A DNA stretch of 64,000 nucleotides from Olleya namhaensis (GTDB lineage Bacteria; Bacteroidota; Bacteroidia; Flavobacteriales; Flavobacteriaceae). A program made the translations under genes and the position numbers. Within the stretch, counting starts at the first letter, position 1; every line of letters starts with the position of its first letter. Shown here in pieces: positions 26,128 to 35,773 of this stretch. Under the pieces are notes generated by a model. That model made no database searches, was not told where the DNA came from, and was given only the letters and a program-made list of their open reading frames with translations. Location of the stretch: contig NZ_FORM01000001.1 of NCBI RefSeq assembly GCF_900114005.1, forward strand, positions 310,001 to 374,000, in the 5' to 3' direction.

Positions 26128-26184
26128 TTAATTATTGTGACTTGTAAATATACTAAAGACCTAGAATTGTTGATGTTAAGGGAT

Positions 26185-27222
26185 TTATAAATTCTCGTTA
26201 AATAAGTTTAACTTTTTAAGCCAAGCTGTTTTTCGTTCTAAAAAGAAAATATCGACAAATAATAACAAGATTGCTAAGCCTAAAAACCATTGGAATCTGC
26301 TTTCAAAGTTAGCAACCTGCTTCGCTTCAAATTCTTTCTTATCCATTTTATTTAAAAGATCCTTAACCTGACTAACAACTTTATCCGTATTAGCGCCATT
26401 AATGTAAACACCGCCCGCTTGATTAGCAATCCCTTTTAAGGTCTCTTCATTTAATTTTGTAACTACAGTTTCTCCTTGTTTATCTTTTTTATAACCTAGC
26501 AAAGTCCCATTTCTTTTTAATGGTATTGGACCTCCCGTTAACTCTCCAACACCAATGGTAAAGATTTTTATACCTTCTTCGTTAGCTTCCTCTGCAACTC
26601 TTAATGCACCTTCACCATGATCTTCTCCATCAGATATTATTACTAAAACACGGTTGGTTTGCTCATCATCGTCGTAGTAGGTTTTAGCTAAAATAATCGC
26701 TTCGTTTATAGCTGTACCTTGAGAGGATAACATGTCTGTATTAAGATTTTGCAAAAACATTTTTGCTGCCGAATAATCCGTAGTAATTGGCAACTGCGGA
26801 AATGCTTTTCCTGCGTAAGCAATAATACCTACACGGTCACTTCCAAGGTTATCAATAACTTTAGACACCAATTGCTGCGCTTTTTCTAATCTGCTAGGTT
26901 TAATATCTTCTGCAAGCATACTTTTAGACACATCCACTGCAAATACAATATCAACACCTTCGCGTTTAACAGTCTCTAAACTTGTCCCTACTTTAGGATT
27001 TACCAATGCTAAAGACAAACTTGCAAAAGCCAAACACAATACTATTAATTTTAAAACCGATTTAAATACGGACTGATTAGGACTTAAACGTTTTAATAAC
27101 GCCTTATTAGCAAACTTTTTTTGTGTGCGTTTTTTCCAAAACTGAAGCAACAAAAAGAAGACTACCAATACCGGAATAACCAGCAGCGTCCAAAACCATA
27201 TTTTTTCTTCTATTTGAAACAT
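26185..27222 (-). CDS. batB: BatB, von Willebrand factor A domain membrane protein
   Basis: This 345-residue protein has two N-terminal membrane helices, a VWA domain with the complete metal site (DVSKSM at about residues 95-100, TAINEA, and ISDGEDHGEG), and a C-terminal membrane helix (FLGLAILLLFVDIFFLERK). It is the second of two adjacent VWA proteins in the Bat operon and belongs with BatA. The domain binds a divalent cation and mediates protein contacts in the periplasm. A 95-bp gap with a short palindrome separates it from BatA. Confidence 0.93.
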   Translation of the reverse strand: MFQIEEKIWFWTLLVIPVLVVFFLLLQFWKKRTQKKFANKALLKRLSPNQSVFKSVLKLIVLCLAFASLSLALVNPKVGTSLETVKREGVDIVFAVDVSKSMLAEDIKPSRLEKAQQLVSKVIDNLGSDRVGIIAYAGKAFPQLPITTDYSAAKMFLQNLNTDMLSSQGTAINEAIILAKTYYDDDEQTNRVLVIISDGEDHGEGALRVAEEANEEGIKIFTIGVGELTGGPIPLKRNGTLLGYKKDKQGETVVTKLNEETLKGIANQAGGVYINGANTDKVVSQVKDLLNKMDKKEFEAKQVANFESRFQWFLGLAILLLFVDIFFLERKTAWLKKLNLFNENL

Positions 27223-27291
27223 TGTCTATACTATTCTATTATTAACCCTTGCTAATTATTTTTGCTTGGATGTTTTAATTAATCTTTTTTA

Positions 27292-27307
27292 TTTCGCTTT
27301 CGCGGAA
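27292..27307. repeat. Short palindromic repeat (TTTCGCTTTCGCGGAA)
   Basis: It lies in the gap between BatA and BatB. It is a 16-base match, in inverse orientation, to 37543-37558. A 13-base part also occurs inside the aldo/keto reductase gene (32316-32328). Confidence 0.7.
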
Positions 27308-27317
27308 TATTTGCCTG

Positions 27318-28322
27318 TTATACAAAACTCTTAAACAGCGTAATCCTTCCTATAAACTCTAACAATAACAACGCAGCTGCAACCCAAACAAACGGTCTAA
27401 AATGCTCGTCATAAGTTGTATATTTTATTTCGTCAATTTCTGTCTTTTCTAGCTTATTAATTTCAGCATAAATCTGTTCTAACTTTTGATTGTTAGTCGC
27501 TCTAAAATATTTTCCACCAGTCACCTTTGCAATATCTTTTAAAAGATCCTCATCAATTTCTACCTGAACTCTCTCATACTGAAACCTACCATTTGCCAAG
27601 ATTTGAATAGGAGACAGGGCCATACCATTTGTTCCAATACCAATAGTGTATACTTTTATACCAAACTCTACTGCCAATTCACTAGCAATTTTTGGATTTA
27701 ATACACCAGAATTATTAACACCATCGGTTAATAAAATAATGACTTTACTTTTAGCTTTACTATCCTTTAATCTATTAACAGAAGTTGCTAACCCACTACC
27801 AATAGCAGTCCCTCCTTCTATAATTGTATTATACTTAATGTCCTCTAGAGAATTTAATACAATAGATTTATCACTTGTTATTGGTGTTTTTGTATAGCTT
27901 TCTCCAGCATATTCCACCAATCCAATTCTGTCATTTGGACGCCCTATAATAAACTTGGCAGCCACTTTTTTTAAAGCTTCAAGACGGTTTGGACTTAAAT
28001 CCTTTGCCAACATACTTGCAGAGACATCAATAGCCATTACAATGTCTATACCTCGTGTTGTTTTGGTTTTTGTATTAGTCTCTGATGTACGTGGTCTAGC
28101 TAAAGCAACAATTAATATTCCTAATGCTAAAAGACGCAAGGCAAACAACACGTGTTTTAGTTTAGGTAATAGAGAATTAGTGACCTGAAACCCTTTAAGA
28201 CTAGATATTTTTAACTCGGCAGTCTGCTTATTGTTTTTAAAAACATACCAAGCAATAGCCAATGGTAATGCTAAAAGCAACCAAAAGAATTCTTTATTCA
28301 AAAATGTAATTCCGTCTAACAT
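27318..28322 (-). CDS. batA: BatA, von Willebrand factor A domain membrane protein
   Basis: This 334-residue protein has membrane helices at both ends and a central VWA domain with DVSASML, GTAIGSGLATSVNRL and LTDGVNNSG, giving a complete MIDAS site. Its ATG overlaps the stop codon of the upstream gene (TAATG), implying translational coupling. Alongside BatB it forms the core of the Bat system. Confidence 0.94.
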   Translation of the reverse strand: MLDGITFLNKEFFWLLLALPLAIAWYVFKNNKQTAELKISSLKGFQVTNSLLPKLKHVLFALRLLALGILIVALARPRTSETNTKTKTTRGIDIVMAIDVSASMLAKDLSPNRLEALKKVAAKFIIGRPNDRIGLVEYAGESYTKTPITSDKSIVLNSLEDIKYNTIIEGGTAIGSGLATSVNRLKDSKAKSKVIILLTDGVNNSGVLNPKIASELAVEFGIKVYTIGIGTNGMALSPIQILANGRFQYERVQVEIDEDLLKDIAKVTGGKYFRATNNQKLEQIYAEINKLEKTEIDEIKYTTYDEHFRPFVWVAAALLLLEFIGRITLFKSFV

Positions 28323-29995
28323 TAGTTTTCTTTTTGATTAAGTTCTACAGATGACAAAATACGCTCCACCACTTGATCCAAGTAAATGTCATCTTTTAAA
28401 TAGGTTATCAAAATTTGCTGCATGACCTGTTTGTTAGCAAAACTTAATATTACAAACTGACCGTTTACATAATCCGATTTAGCATCGTCAACAGGAAAAT
28501 CTAAAGTTCCAGAAGTCTTAACACCTTCTGCACCATTTGGTGTTTTAAACTTATCTTTATTAGATATTATGTTTCGACCACCTTCAGCTTCAATAGCTCT
28601 TAAATTACCTTCAATAGCCTGTAACAAATTATCCTCTGCAGATGGTCCTTTTTCGCCTGTAGGCGAATCCATAAAGGTTGTTGTTACCGTTGCAATTGTA
28701 ACTTTACCTTCTAACTCATAACCAAAAGCAGACACTTTAATTTTATCTTTTAACGCTTCCGGAATTGGTGTGTTTTGTCTTTTTAAAACTTCTGGAGTAG
28801 CAATTGTTATCGGAGGAAAACCATAATCGCTATCTACCCAACCACCTTCTAACAACTGCTTTGTTTCTTTTTGAAATACCGTGTCTACCACATAATCAAA
28901 ACCATATCTATAGCTAAACGCTGCAAACGTCAATCCTAGCATAAATACTAGTGCAGCAATAGTGACCCATATTTTTTGAAGATAATCTTTACGCTCTTGT
29001 TGCTTTTTGTATTCTAAATCTAAAAGTTTCTCTTCTTCAGTTGGTTCTGGCAAGGCTTCTTTTACATGATCAATCTCTTGATCAATAACTGTTCTGTCAA
29101 TTTTTGCCAACTCTACGTCTGGAGCAGATTTTGCAAATTTTACTAAATCGGCACGTTTTAAAACGGTTTCTAGTTTTTTAATATCCGCTTTAGACAGCTC
29201 TATTTGACTACCATCACTTAACACTTCTAATCTTGTAATTAACTCATCTGTTGTGCTTTCTAAAGCCCTATCATAAACCTTCTCGTCTAAATATGTACGG
29301 ATAGCTAATGTTAACTCTGAGTAGTAATCTTTATAGTTGTCCTGAGATAAGTAATTGCTTTCGTCTAATTTCTGTAATGCTAATTTTGCTCTATCATATG
29401 GCGGTAATAGTGCAATTTGCTCTTCTTCTGTTAATGGTTTTTTACGCCAAACAAACCAATAAATAACAAACCCTAATAGTGCTAAAATAGCTAAAATAAG
29501 TAGTACATATTTCCACCAATCACTAGCTGGTTTTTCAACTTCAAGCATTGGTTTTATATCAAACAATTTTTGTTTTGTAGTATCTACAACTATATTGTTA
29601 ACCTCAACCAATAAACTGTCTGACACGTATTGCTTTCCTGCAATAATTACTTTTTGCTGCGGAATAACGTAACGTCCAGAATCGAACTGTGTTAAACCGT
29701 ATTTTTTAATTAGTTTATACTTAGCGTCTAATTTAGTTGTGTCCGTTTTATAAGACTCAATCATTTCTAGAGGTAAAAACGTTTGCCCAACCGGAAAAAT
29801 AACCGAGTTTAAGGTATCCGTCTCTACTTCAATTTTGTAAGTGATTTGCGCTCCAATTTTGATGGAAGTAGAATCTATTGTTGTTTTTACTTGACCAAAA
29901 GACGTTGTAGGTAAAAGCAGCAAGGCAATCGCCACAAGACAAAAACCTATAGCTTTGATTGTATTTACTGTATTAAAATGTATTATTTTTTTCAC
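28322..29995 (-). CDS. Bat-operon membrane protein (DUF4381/BatD-like)
   Basis: This 557-residue protein has a signal peptide (about residues 1-35), a short beta domain (residues 36-150), a membrane helix at about 162-185 (WWKYVLLILAILALLGFVIYWFVW), a long helical cytoplasmic domain (190-330) and a second membrane helix at about 345-362. A C-terminal periplasmic domain follows. The N-terminal half resembles DUF4381-type proteins found between DUF58 and VWA genes of Bat operons. The C-terminal half after the second helix is extra compared with short versions. It is 14 bp after the DUF58 gene and overlaps BatA by one base. Its molecular role is unknown. Confidence 0.85.
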   Translation of the reverse strand: MKKIIHFNTVNTIKAIGFCLVAIALLLLPTTSFGQVKTTIDSTSIKIGAQITYKIEVETDTLNSVIFPVGQTFLPLEMIESYKTDTTKLDAKYKLIKKYGLTQFDSGRYVIPQQKVIIAGKQYVSDSLLVEVNNIVVDTTKQKLFDIKPMLEVEKPASDWWKYVLLILAILALLGFVIYWFVWRKKPLTEEEQIALLPPYDRAKLALQKLDESNYLSQDNYKDYYSELTLAIRTYLDEKVYDRALESTTDELITRLEVLSDGSQIELSKADIKKLETVLKRADLVKFAKSAPDVELAKIDRTVIDQEIDHVKEALPEPTEEEKLLDLEYKKQQERKDYLQKIWVTIAALVFMLGLTFAAFSYRYGFDYVVDTVFQKETKQLLEGGWVDSDYGFPPITIATPEVLKRQNTPIPEALKDKIKVSAFGYELEGKVTIATVTTTFMDSPTGEKGPSAEDNLLQAIEGNLRAIEAEGGRNIISNKDKFKTPNGAEGVKTSGTLDFPVDDAKSDYVNGQFVILSFANKQVMQQILITYLKDDIYLDQVVERILSSVELNQKEN

Positions 29996-30009
29996 TTTTA
30001 ACTAATTAA

Positions 30010-30876
30010 TTATCCTCTTGTTTTAAAGTAACCTAATAACTTTCTTACATAACTTTCGTCTGTTCTACAAGCTATACTACCTGCTCCAGACTTTGCAAAA
30101 CTATCTTTAAAATAGGCTACCTTTTCGTTGTAAAACTTAGCGTAATTTTTTCTTACAGATTTAGAACTGGTATTAACTAACATTAACGCTCCTGTTTCTC
30201 CATCTTGCATTTGTACCATTCCTAAATTAGGGATGTTTTCTTCGTGTCTATCAAAAACTCTAATACCAGTAATATCATGTTTTCCAGCTGCTATTTTAAG
30301 TGTTTGTTGATAATCATCAGCAATAAAATCACTCATTACAAATACAATAGCTTTCTTTTTCATGACACTGCGTAAAAACTTTAAAGCTTCGACAATATTG
30401 GTCTCTTTGCTTTTAGGTGTAAACTCAATTAATTCTCTGATTATTCTTAAGACGTGAGAACGTCCTTTTTTAGGCGGAATAAATAATTCGACTTGATCGG
30501 AAAATAAAATTAATCCAATCTTATCGTTATTCTGAGTGGCAGAAAATGCTAATGTTGCAGCTATTTCTGTTACAATTTCGTTTTTAAACTGATTTTCAGT
30601 ACCAAAAAACTCTGATCCTGAAACGTCCACCATAAGCATCATGGTCAGTTCACGTTCTTCTTCAAAAACTTTAATGTGTGGCTGACTGGTACGTGCGGTA
30701 ACATTCCAATCAATATTTCTAACATCGTCTCCAAATTGGTATTGCCTTACTTCAGAAAAAGTCATACCACGACCTTTGAAGGTAGAATGGTATTCTCCTC
30801 CAAAAATATGATCAGACAAACGACGTGTCTTAATCTCAATTTTACGTACTTTTTTTAGTAGCTCTTTAGTATCCAT
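30010..30876 (-). CDS. DUF58 domain protein
   Basis: This 288-residue protein has the DUF58 core (GRGMTFSEVRQYQFGDDVRNIDWNVTARTSQPHIKVFEEERE) followed by a VWA-like fold with DVSGSEFF, keeping a DxSxS metal-site start. It is cytoplasmic or membrane-associated, with no signal peptide. It lies 99 bp after the MoxR gene and 14 bp before the next Bat gene. DUF58 proteins work with MoxR ATPases, probably as a target or adaptor. Confidence 0.95.
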   Translation of the reverse strand: MDTKELLKKVRKIEIKTRRLSDHIFGGEYHSTFKGRGMTFSEVRQYQFGDDVRNIDWNVTARTSQPHIKVFEEERELTMMLMVDVSGSEFFGTENQFKNEIVTEIAATLAFSATQNNDKIGLILFSDQVELFIPPKKGRSHVLRIIRELIEFTPKSKETNIVEALKFLRSVMKKKAIVFVMSDFIADDYQQTLKIAAGKHDITGIRVFDRHEENIPNLGMVQMQDGETGALMLVNTSSKSVRKNYAKFYNEKVAYFKDSFAKSGAGSIACRTDESYVRKLLGYFKTRG

Positions 30877-30975
30877 TTTTTTTAGTATGCTATGTGCAGT
30901 CTTCAGTAAGCAGTCAAAATATAATCAGTATTAATTTAGCTCAAAGCCTATAAATACTAATTACTGCCAACGCAT

Positions 30976-31977
30976 CTATGGTACTTCAATTTCGTTTACA
31001 ATCTTGTTTATAATATCTTCAGAAGTTACGTTTTCTGCTTCTGCTTCATACGTAATTCCAATTCTGTGACGCAATACATCGTGTACTACAGCACGTACAT
31101 CTTCAGGTATTACATAACCACGACGCTTAATAAACGCATAACATTTAGCTGCTGTTGCTAGGTTAATACTACCACGCGGAGAGGCTCCAAAAGATATTAA
31201 TGGTTTTAAATCTGCTAATTTGTATTGCTCTGGATAACGTGTAGCAAAAATAATATCTAAGATATATTTTTCGATCTTCTCATCCATGTATACTTCTCTA
31301 ACAGCTTCTTGTGCTTTTAAAATTTGTGCAACGGTTACAACAGGATTAACCTTCTCCCAGTTTCCTTTTAAGTTAGCACGCATAATCAACTGCTCTTCTG
31401 CTTGCTTAGGATAATCGATAACGGTTTTAAGCATAAATCTATCAACTTGTGCTTCCGGCAACGTATAAGTCCCTTCTTGTTCTACTGGGTTTTGAGTTGC
31501 CATTACTAAAAATGGCTTATCTAATTTAAATGTTTCGTCTCCAATAGTCACTTGCTTTTCTTGCATCGCTTCTAATAACGCAGATTGCACTTTTGCAGGT
31601 GCTCTGTTAATCTCATCTGCTAAAACAAAATTGGCAAATATTGGTCCTTTTTTAATAGAGAAGTCATTTTCTTTCATATTAAAAATCAACGTTCCAACAA
31701 CATCAGATGGTAATAAATCCGGTGTAAATTGGATACGACTAAAACTAGCATCAATTGCTTGAGACAACGTGTTAATAGCTAAAGTTTTTGCTAATCCAGG
31801 TACACCTTCTAATAAAATGTGACCTTGACCTAAAAGACCAATTAATAATCGCTCAACCATATGTTTTTGGCCAACAATCACTTTATTCATCTCAAGCATA
31901 AGTAAATCTACAAATGCGCTTTCTTTCTCAATTTTCTCGTTAATTGACTTGATATCAATTGTACTTGTTTGTTCCAT
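30976..31977 (-). CDS. MoxR-family AAA+ ATPase of the Bat operon
   Basis: This 333-residue AAA+ protein has Walker A GVPGLAKT, Walker B LADEINRAPAK, sensor 1 ATQNPVEQEGTYTLPEAQVDRFML and an arginine finger region (SFGASPRGSINLA), all typical of MoxR. It is the first gene of the eight-gene leftward Bat operon (to 22677). MoxR ATPases act as chaperones that help assemble VWA-domain partners, here probably BatA/BatB. Upstream is 159 bp of AT-rich DNA separating it from the divergent aldo/keto reductase gene. No promoter stands out there. Confidence 0.96.
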   Translation of the reverse strand: MEQTSTIDIKSINEKIEKESAFVDLLMLEMNKVIVGQKHMVERLLIGLLGQGHILLEGVPGLAKTLAINTLSQAIDASFSRIQFTPDLLPSDVVGTLIFNMKENDFSIKKGPIFANFVLADEINRAPAKVQSALLEAMQEKQVTIGDETFKLDKPFLVMATQNPVEQEGTYTLPEAQVDRFMLKTVIDYPKQAEEQLIMRANLKGNWEKVNPVVTVAQILKAQEAVREVYMDEKIEKYILDIIFATRYPEQYKLADLKPLISFGASPRGSINLATAAKCYAFIKRRGYVIPEDVRAVVHDVLRHRIGITYEAEAENVTSEDIINKIVNEIEVP

Positions 31978-32136
31978 TATATGTTGTTTTTTAAGAAAAT
32001 GAACCGTTATTTAAATTCAAGTGGTGCAAATTGTTAAATTTTTCACTGTAATCGTGTTAATAATTGGTTAAAAATAGGGTGTTTATTGCACTTTTAAGAG
32101 TAATTTATGTTTTACTTTTAATGCTCAATTAACACT

Positions 32137-33012
32137 ATGACAAAAAATAAGTATTCAAAAGTTATTGCAGGAACAATGACTTGGGGACAATGGGGCAAGC
32201 AGTTAGACAAAAAAGCCTTTATACAACTAATGCATCATTGTATTGAAAATCAAATAACTACATTTGATCACGCTGATATTTATGGTGACTACACAACGGA
32301 AGCCCAATTTGGTAACGCTTTCGCGGAATCTAGTATAAACCGTGACAATATTCAGTTAATTTCTAAGTGCGGTATTCAATATATTGGACAAACACGCCCA
32401 GAAAACCAGGTCAAGCATTATAATTATAGTAAAGATTATATTATTTGGTCAACCGAGCAATCACTTAAAAACTTAAAAACAGACTACCTAGACCTACTGT
32501 TATTGCACAGACCTAGCCCATTACTAAACCCAGAAGAAGTTGCAGAAGCCATTACTATTTTAAAACAACAAGGAAAAATTAAAGACTTTGGTGTTTCTAA
32601 TTTTACAGCATCACAAACAGATTTATTATCCAAACATACCGCTGTTTCTGTAAATCAAATAGAATTTTCGTTAACACAACATACCGCTATGCATGACGGT
32701 ATTTTAGACCATATGCAATTAAACAATACACAACCTATGTGTTGGTCTCCTTTAGGTAGCGTATTTAGAGAAGATACAGAGCAAACTAGACGCATCCACA
32801 AACAATTAGGCCTTTTATTGCAAAAATACAATGCAACAGAAGATCAATTATTATTAGCATGGATTTTAAAACATCCTGCTAACATAAAGCCCGTTGTGGG
32901 CACCACAAATACCAAAAGATTAACAGATGCTATAGCGGCAACACATATTACATTGGAATTAGAAGATTGGTTTTCAATATTAGTTGCTAGCCAAGGACAT
33001 AAAGTACCATAA
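32137..33012 (+). CDS. Aldo/keto reductase (YdhF-like)
   Basis: This 291-residue protein has the AKR barrel motifs: GTMTWGQWG at the start, FDHADIYGDY with the catalytic Asp/Tyr, SLKNLKTDYLDLLLLHRP and KDFGVSNF. The C-terminal cofactor site KPVVGTTNTKRL is present. It reduces carbonyl compounds with NADPH; the substrate cannot be told. It leads a four-gene rightward run (AKR, SDR, HD protein, AlbA_2 protein). Its coding sequence includes a 13-bp block CGCTTTCGCGGAA identical to the intergenic palindromes described elsewhere (27295-27307). Confidence 0.93.
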   Translation: MTKNKYSKVIAGTMTWGQWGKQLDKKAFIQLMHHCIENQITTFDHADIYGDYTTEAQFGNAFAESSINRDNIQLISKCGIQYIGQTRPENQVKHYNYSKDYIIWSTEQSLKNLKTDYLDLLLLHRPSPLLNPEEVAEAITILKQQGKIKDFGVSNFTASQTDLLSKHTAVSVNQIEFSLTQHTAMHDGILDHMQLNNTQPMCWSPLGSVFREDTEQTRRIHKQLGLLLQKYNATEDQLLLAWILKHPANIKPVVGTTNTKRLTDAIAATHITLELEDWFSILVASQGHKVP

Positions 33013-33025
33013 AAAAAATACAACA

Positions 33026-33781
33026 ATGAGTAATACAAAAACTGCATTAATTACTGGTGCAACTAGCGGAATAGGTCGCGCAACAGCACATGAGTTTGCT
33101 AAACATGGCATTAACCTTATCCTTTGTGGTCGTCGCCAAGAACGTTTAGACACCATACAAAAAGCACTATCAAAACAAACCAATGTACATACTTTAAATT
33201 TTGATGTTCGCGATAAAAAAGCAGTCTTTGCTGCTATTGAATCGCTTCCTGAAAATTTTAAACAGATAGATATTTTAATAAACAACGCTGGTAATGCACA
33301 TGGTTTAGACCCAATTCAAGATGGTAATTTAGACGATTGGGATGCCATGTTAGACATAAACGTAAAAGGTTTATTATATGTCAGCAAAGCCATTATACCT
33401 CAAATGACTGCACGTCAATCGGGACATATCATCAATATTGGATCTTCTGCCGGAAAAGAAGTGTATCCAAAAGGTAATGTGTATTGCGCAAGTAAACACG
33501 CAGTTGTTGCAGTAACTGAAGGTATGCGCATTGACCTAAATCCTTTTGGAATTAAAGTAACTGCCATAAATCCTGGATTAGTGGAGACTGAATTCTCTCA
33601 AGTTCGTTTTAAAGGAGATGCCAAAGCAGACACTGTTTACAAAGGTTACAAAGCATTACAACCTGAAGATTTAGCAGACGTTATTTACTTTGCAGTATCA
33701 CGTCCAGCACATGTTAACATTGCAGATGTACTTATGTTTTGTACCGCTCAAGCTAGCTCTACAATTGTAAAAAAGGAGTAA
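33026..33781 (+). CDS. Short-chain dehydrogenase/reductase (YdfG-like)
   Basis: This 251-residue protein is measured from ATG 33026; an upstream in-frame start would add residues overlapping the previous gene and is less likely. It shows the Rossmann motif GATSGIGRATAHEFAKHG, the NNAG motif (LINNAGNAHG) and the active site SSAGKEVYPKGNVYCASKHA (Ser, Tyr-x-x-x-Lys). The Arg-rich GRRQERL after the second strand suggests NADP(H). It resembles YdfG-type 3-hydroxy acid dehydrogenases (serine/threonine dehydrogenase). It is 13 bp after the aldo/keto reductase gene. Confidence 0.93.
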   Translation: MSNTKTALITGATSGIGRATAHEFAKHGINLILCGRRQERLDTIQKALSKQTNVHTLNFDVRDKKAVFAAIESLPENFKQIDILINNAGNAHGLDPIQDGNLDDWDAMLDINVKGLLYVSKAIIPQMTARQSGHIINIGSSAGKEVYPKGNVYCASKHAVVAVTEGMRIDLNPFGIKVTAINPGLVETEFSQVRFKGDAKADTVYKGYKALQPEDLADVIYFAVSRPAHVNIADVLMFCTAQASSTIVKKE

Positions 33782-33784
33782 GAA

Positions 33785-34411
33785 ATGATTAATTGGCTTA
33801 AATCCGAATGGCATTTATTAACTAAAAACTATTGCAATAGTACTTTAGCAGAATCGCTTTGGGCAGAAATTGAGTCTCAATACATTATAAAAAACAGGCA
33901 TTACCATAATCTTTCTCATATTTTTAATATGTTGAAACAACTTGATGAGACCAAAACAGAAATCAAAGATTTAGATTCTTTAAAGTTCGCCATTTGGTAT
34001 CACGACATTATTTACAAGTCAACAAATAAAGATAATGAGGAGAAAAGTGCTCTTTTTGCTTTAAATCGACTCAAAAAGATTGATTTTAATCTAAAAAGAA
34101 CACAAAACGTTCAAGACTTAATACTATCTACTAAAAAGCACACTATATTTAAAACACAGAATAATGATAACGCTGTCCTTTTGGACTTAGATTTATCTAT
34201 TCTAGGAACCGATTGGAATACATATAAAAAATACATTTCAAACATTAGAAAAGAGTATAAAATATACCCTAATTTTATGTACAATCCTGGTCGTAAAAAA
34301 GTGCTAAATCACTTTTTAGAAAGAGAAACATTATATTTTACAGAGCACTACAAAAAACAATACGAAGCACAGGCAAGAGACAATCTAAACCGCGAGATAA
34401 AATTACTTTAA
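33785..34411 (+). CDS. HD-domain metal-dependent hydrolase-like protein
   Basis: This 208-residue soluble protein has RHYHNLSHIFNML and FAIWYHDIIY, the histidine/aspartate pairs of the HD superfamily (COG4339-like predicted phosphohydrolases). The remainder is helical, with a typical YKIYPNFMYNPGRKKVLNHFLERETLYFT tail. The start codon is 3 bp after the SDR stop, so the two are translationally linked. The substrate is unknown. Confidence 0.85.
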   Translation: MINWLKSEWHLLTKNYCNSTLAESLWAEIESQYIIKNRHYHNLSHIFNMLKQLDETKTEIKDLDSLKFAIWYHDIIYKSTNKDNEEKSALFALNRLKKIDFNLKRTQNVQDLILSTKKHTIFKTQNNDNAVLLDLDLSILGTDWNTYKKYISNIRKEYKIYPNFMYNPGRKKVLNHFLERETLYFTEHYKKQYEAQARDNLNREIKLL

Positions 34412-34434
34412 AATATTAACCCTGAAAATAAGTC

Positions 34435-35565
34435 ATGATTAATAAACGCTTACTTATCAAAAACTTACTCGCACATAACGACGAGAATAGTTTTTACGAT
34501 AAAAAGCGAAAAATTGACATTGGCCAAAAAGAAGGTAAAGCTAAGTTTTTAAAACACGTTTGCGCACTATCAAACTCCAACCCTAAAAACAATTCGTTTA
34601 TAGTAATTGGCGTAGAAGATGAAGACAACCAAATTATAGGTGTTGACTTTTTTGACGATTCTAAAATTCAAAACCTAATCAATGCCTATTTTAATAATCC
34701 TCCTATAGTACAATACGAGAATATTCCGTTCCCACATTTACCCGACCACAAAGTTGTTGGACTAGTCACTATAAGGCCAAAAGAAGGGCTAACTTCTCTT
34801 AAAAAAAACATCTGGAAGTATTATGGCGGCTCTGTATTTTTTAGAGATGGCAGCATTAGTATGCCCAAGGTTTTTAAAAGCGAAATTACAGACGTAAATT
34901 CTAAAATTGTCGAAGCTATAGAAAGTCACGCGCAAAACAATATTGAATACACATTAGATGGTGTTTTTGATTTTATGAAAAAGCGCCAAGACTACAACCC
35001 TAAATACATTGTTTTCAAGGAGTACTTTGTTTTATGTTGGTCTGGCGAAAAAAAACAGGTTAAAAACGAAACCTTTTACTCTAGAGTAGATATCGAGTTA
35101 ATAAATGAACAAGTCCGATTGTTTTTTTCTACTTTAGACGAAGTTTCTATTAGTTACACAGAACATTCTTTTACCATAATAGAATATTTACAACTCGGAC
35201 TTCAAGACGCTTATAAATACTATCCTTTAGAAAAAACAACCATAAGTTTTTCTGACAATGCCAGCTACAACATAGATTCTACCTTACTTTTTAATGCGCC
35301 TCAATTTGATAAAAAAATTCTACATCACATATATAATAACAATAATGCGATTTTAGAAAAGTTAAAAAAAGGACAAATTTTAAATAATAACGAAACAAAA
35401 GATCTAAACAACCTACCTGATACGTATTTAATATGTTATCTAAATTTATTTCACGAAGCATTAGATAAATTAAATGAGGCTAAACCCTTTTTAAAAGCGC
35501 TTCCTGAAATTTATAGAAAATACAAAGACGTCTTACGTATTTTACGAAAAGTAAAATACAACTAA
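34435..35565 (+). CDS. AlbA_2 (Schlafen-like) domain protein
   Basis: This 376-residue protein has an N-terminal AlbA_2/Schlafen-like domain at about residues 15-140 (EGKAKFLKHVCALSNSNPKNNSFIVIGVEDEDNQIIGVDFFDD, then PHLPDHKVVGLVTIRPKEG). The C-terminal 230 residues are not recognised. AlbA_2 proteins are often annotated as putative DNA-binding or ATP-binding proteins, and some take part in defence, but there is no other defence gene next to it here. It follows the HD gene by 23 bp and ends the run. Confidence 0.8.
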   Translation: MINKRLLIKNLLAHNDENSFYDKKRKIDIGQKEGKAKFLKHVCALSNSNPKNNSFIVIGVEDEDNQIIGVDFFDDSKIQNLINAYFNNPPIVQYENIPFPHLPDHKVVGLVTIRPKEGLTSLKKNIWKYYGGSVFFRDGSISMPKVFKSEITDVNSKIVEAIESHAQNNIEYTLDGVFDFMKKRQDYNPKYIVFKEYFVLCWSGEKKQVKNETFYSRVDIELINEQVRLFFSTLDEVSISYTEHSFTIIEYLQLGLQDAYKYYPLEKTTISFSDNASYNIDSTLLFNAPQFDKKILHHIYNNNNAILEKLKKGQILNNNETKDLNNLPDTYLICYLNLFHEALDKLNEAKPFLKALPEIYRKYKDVLRILRKVKYN

Positions 35566-35718
35566 GACTAAAATGGTTAGCAATAGTATACATAGCGCAC
35601 CATTACAAAGAGTTAATTAAGAACACATTTACAATGAAAGACTAAATTAATTAACTTTAAAAACCTTGATTCTCCCGACAAAGCTCGGCATTGAATATGG
35701 TTTTATATTATGTAAAAA

Positions 35719-35754
35719 GCCAATAATTACAATTGTAATTATTGGCTTTTTTTT
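35719..35754. terminator. Bidirectional terminator
   Basis: A perfect palindrome with arms GCCAATAATTAC/GTAATTATTGGC and AATT centre (35719-35746) is followed by eight T, and preceded by A-rich DNA for the opposite strand. It lies between the AlbA_2 gene and the convergent helix-hairpin-helix gene. The remaining 150 bp of the gap hold nothing else recognised. Confidence 0.9.
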
Positions 35755-35773
35755 ATTTTAATTAAGGTATTTA

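Noticed and set aside
30877-30975. Possible small RNA or repeat between MoxR and DUF58 genes
   Set aside because: A CAGTCTTCAGTAAGCAGTC-type stretch suggests weak pairing, but no convincing stem, promoter or second copy was found.
34435-35565. Full anti-phage system around the AlbA_2 gene
   Set aside because: Neighbours are an aldo/keto reductase, an SDR and an HD protein with no nuclease, helicase or toxin-like partner, so no defence island can be supported.
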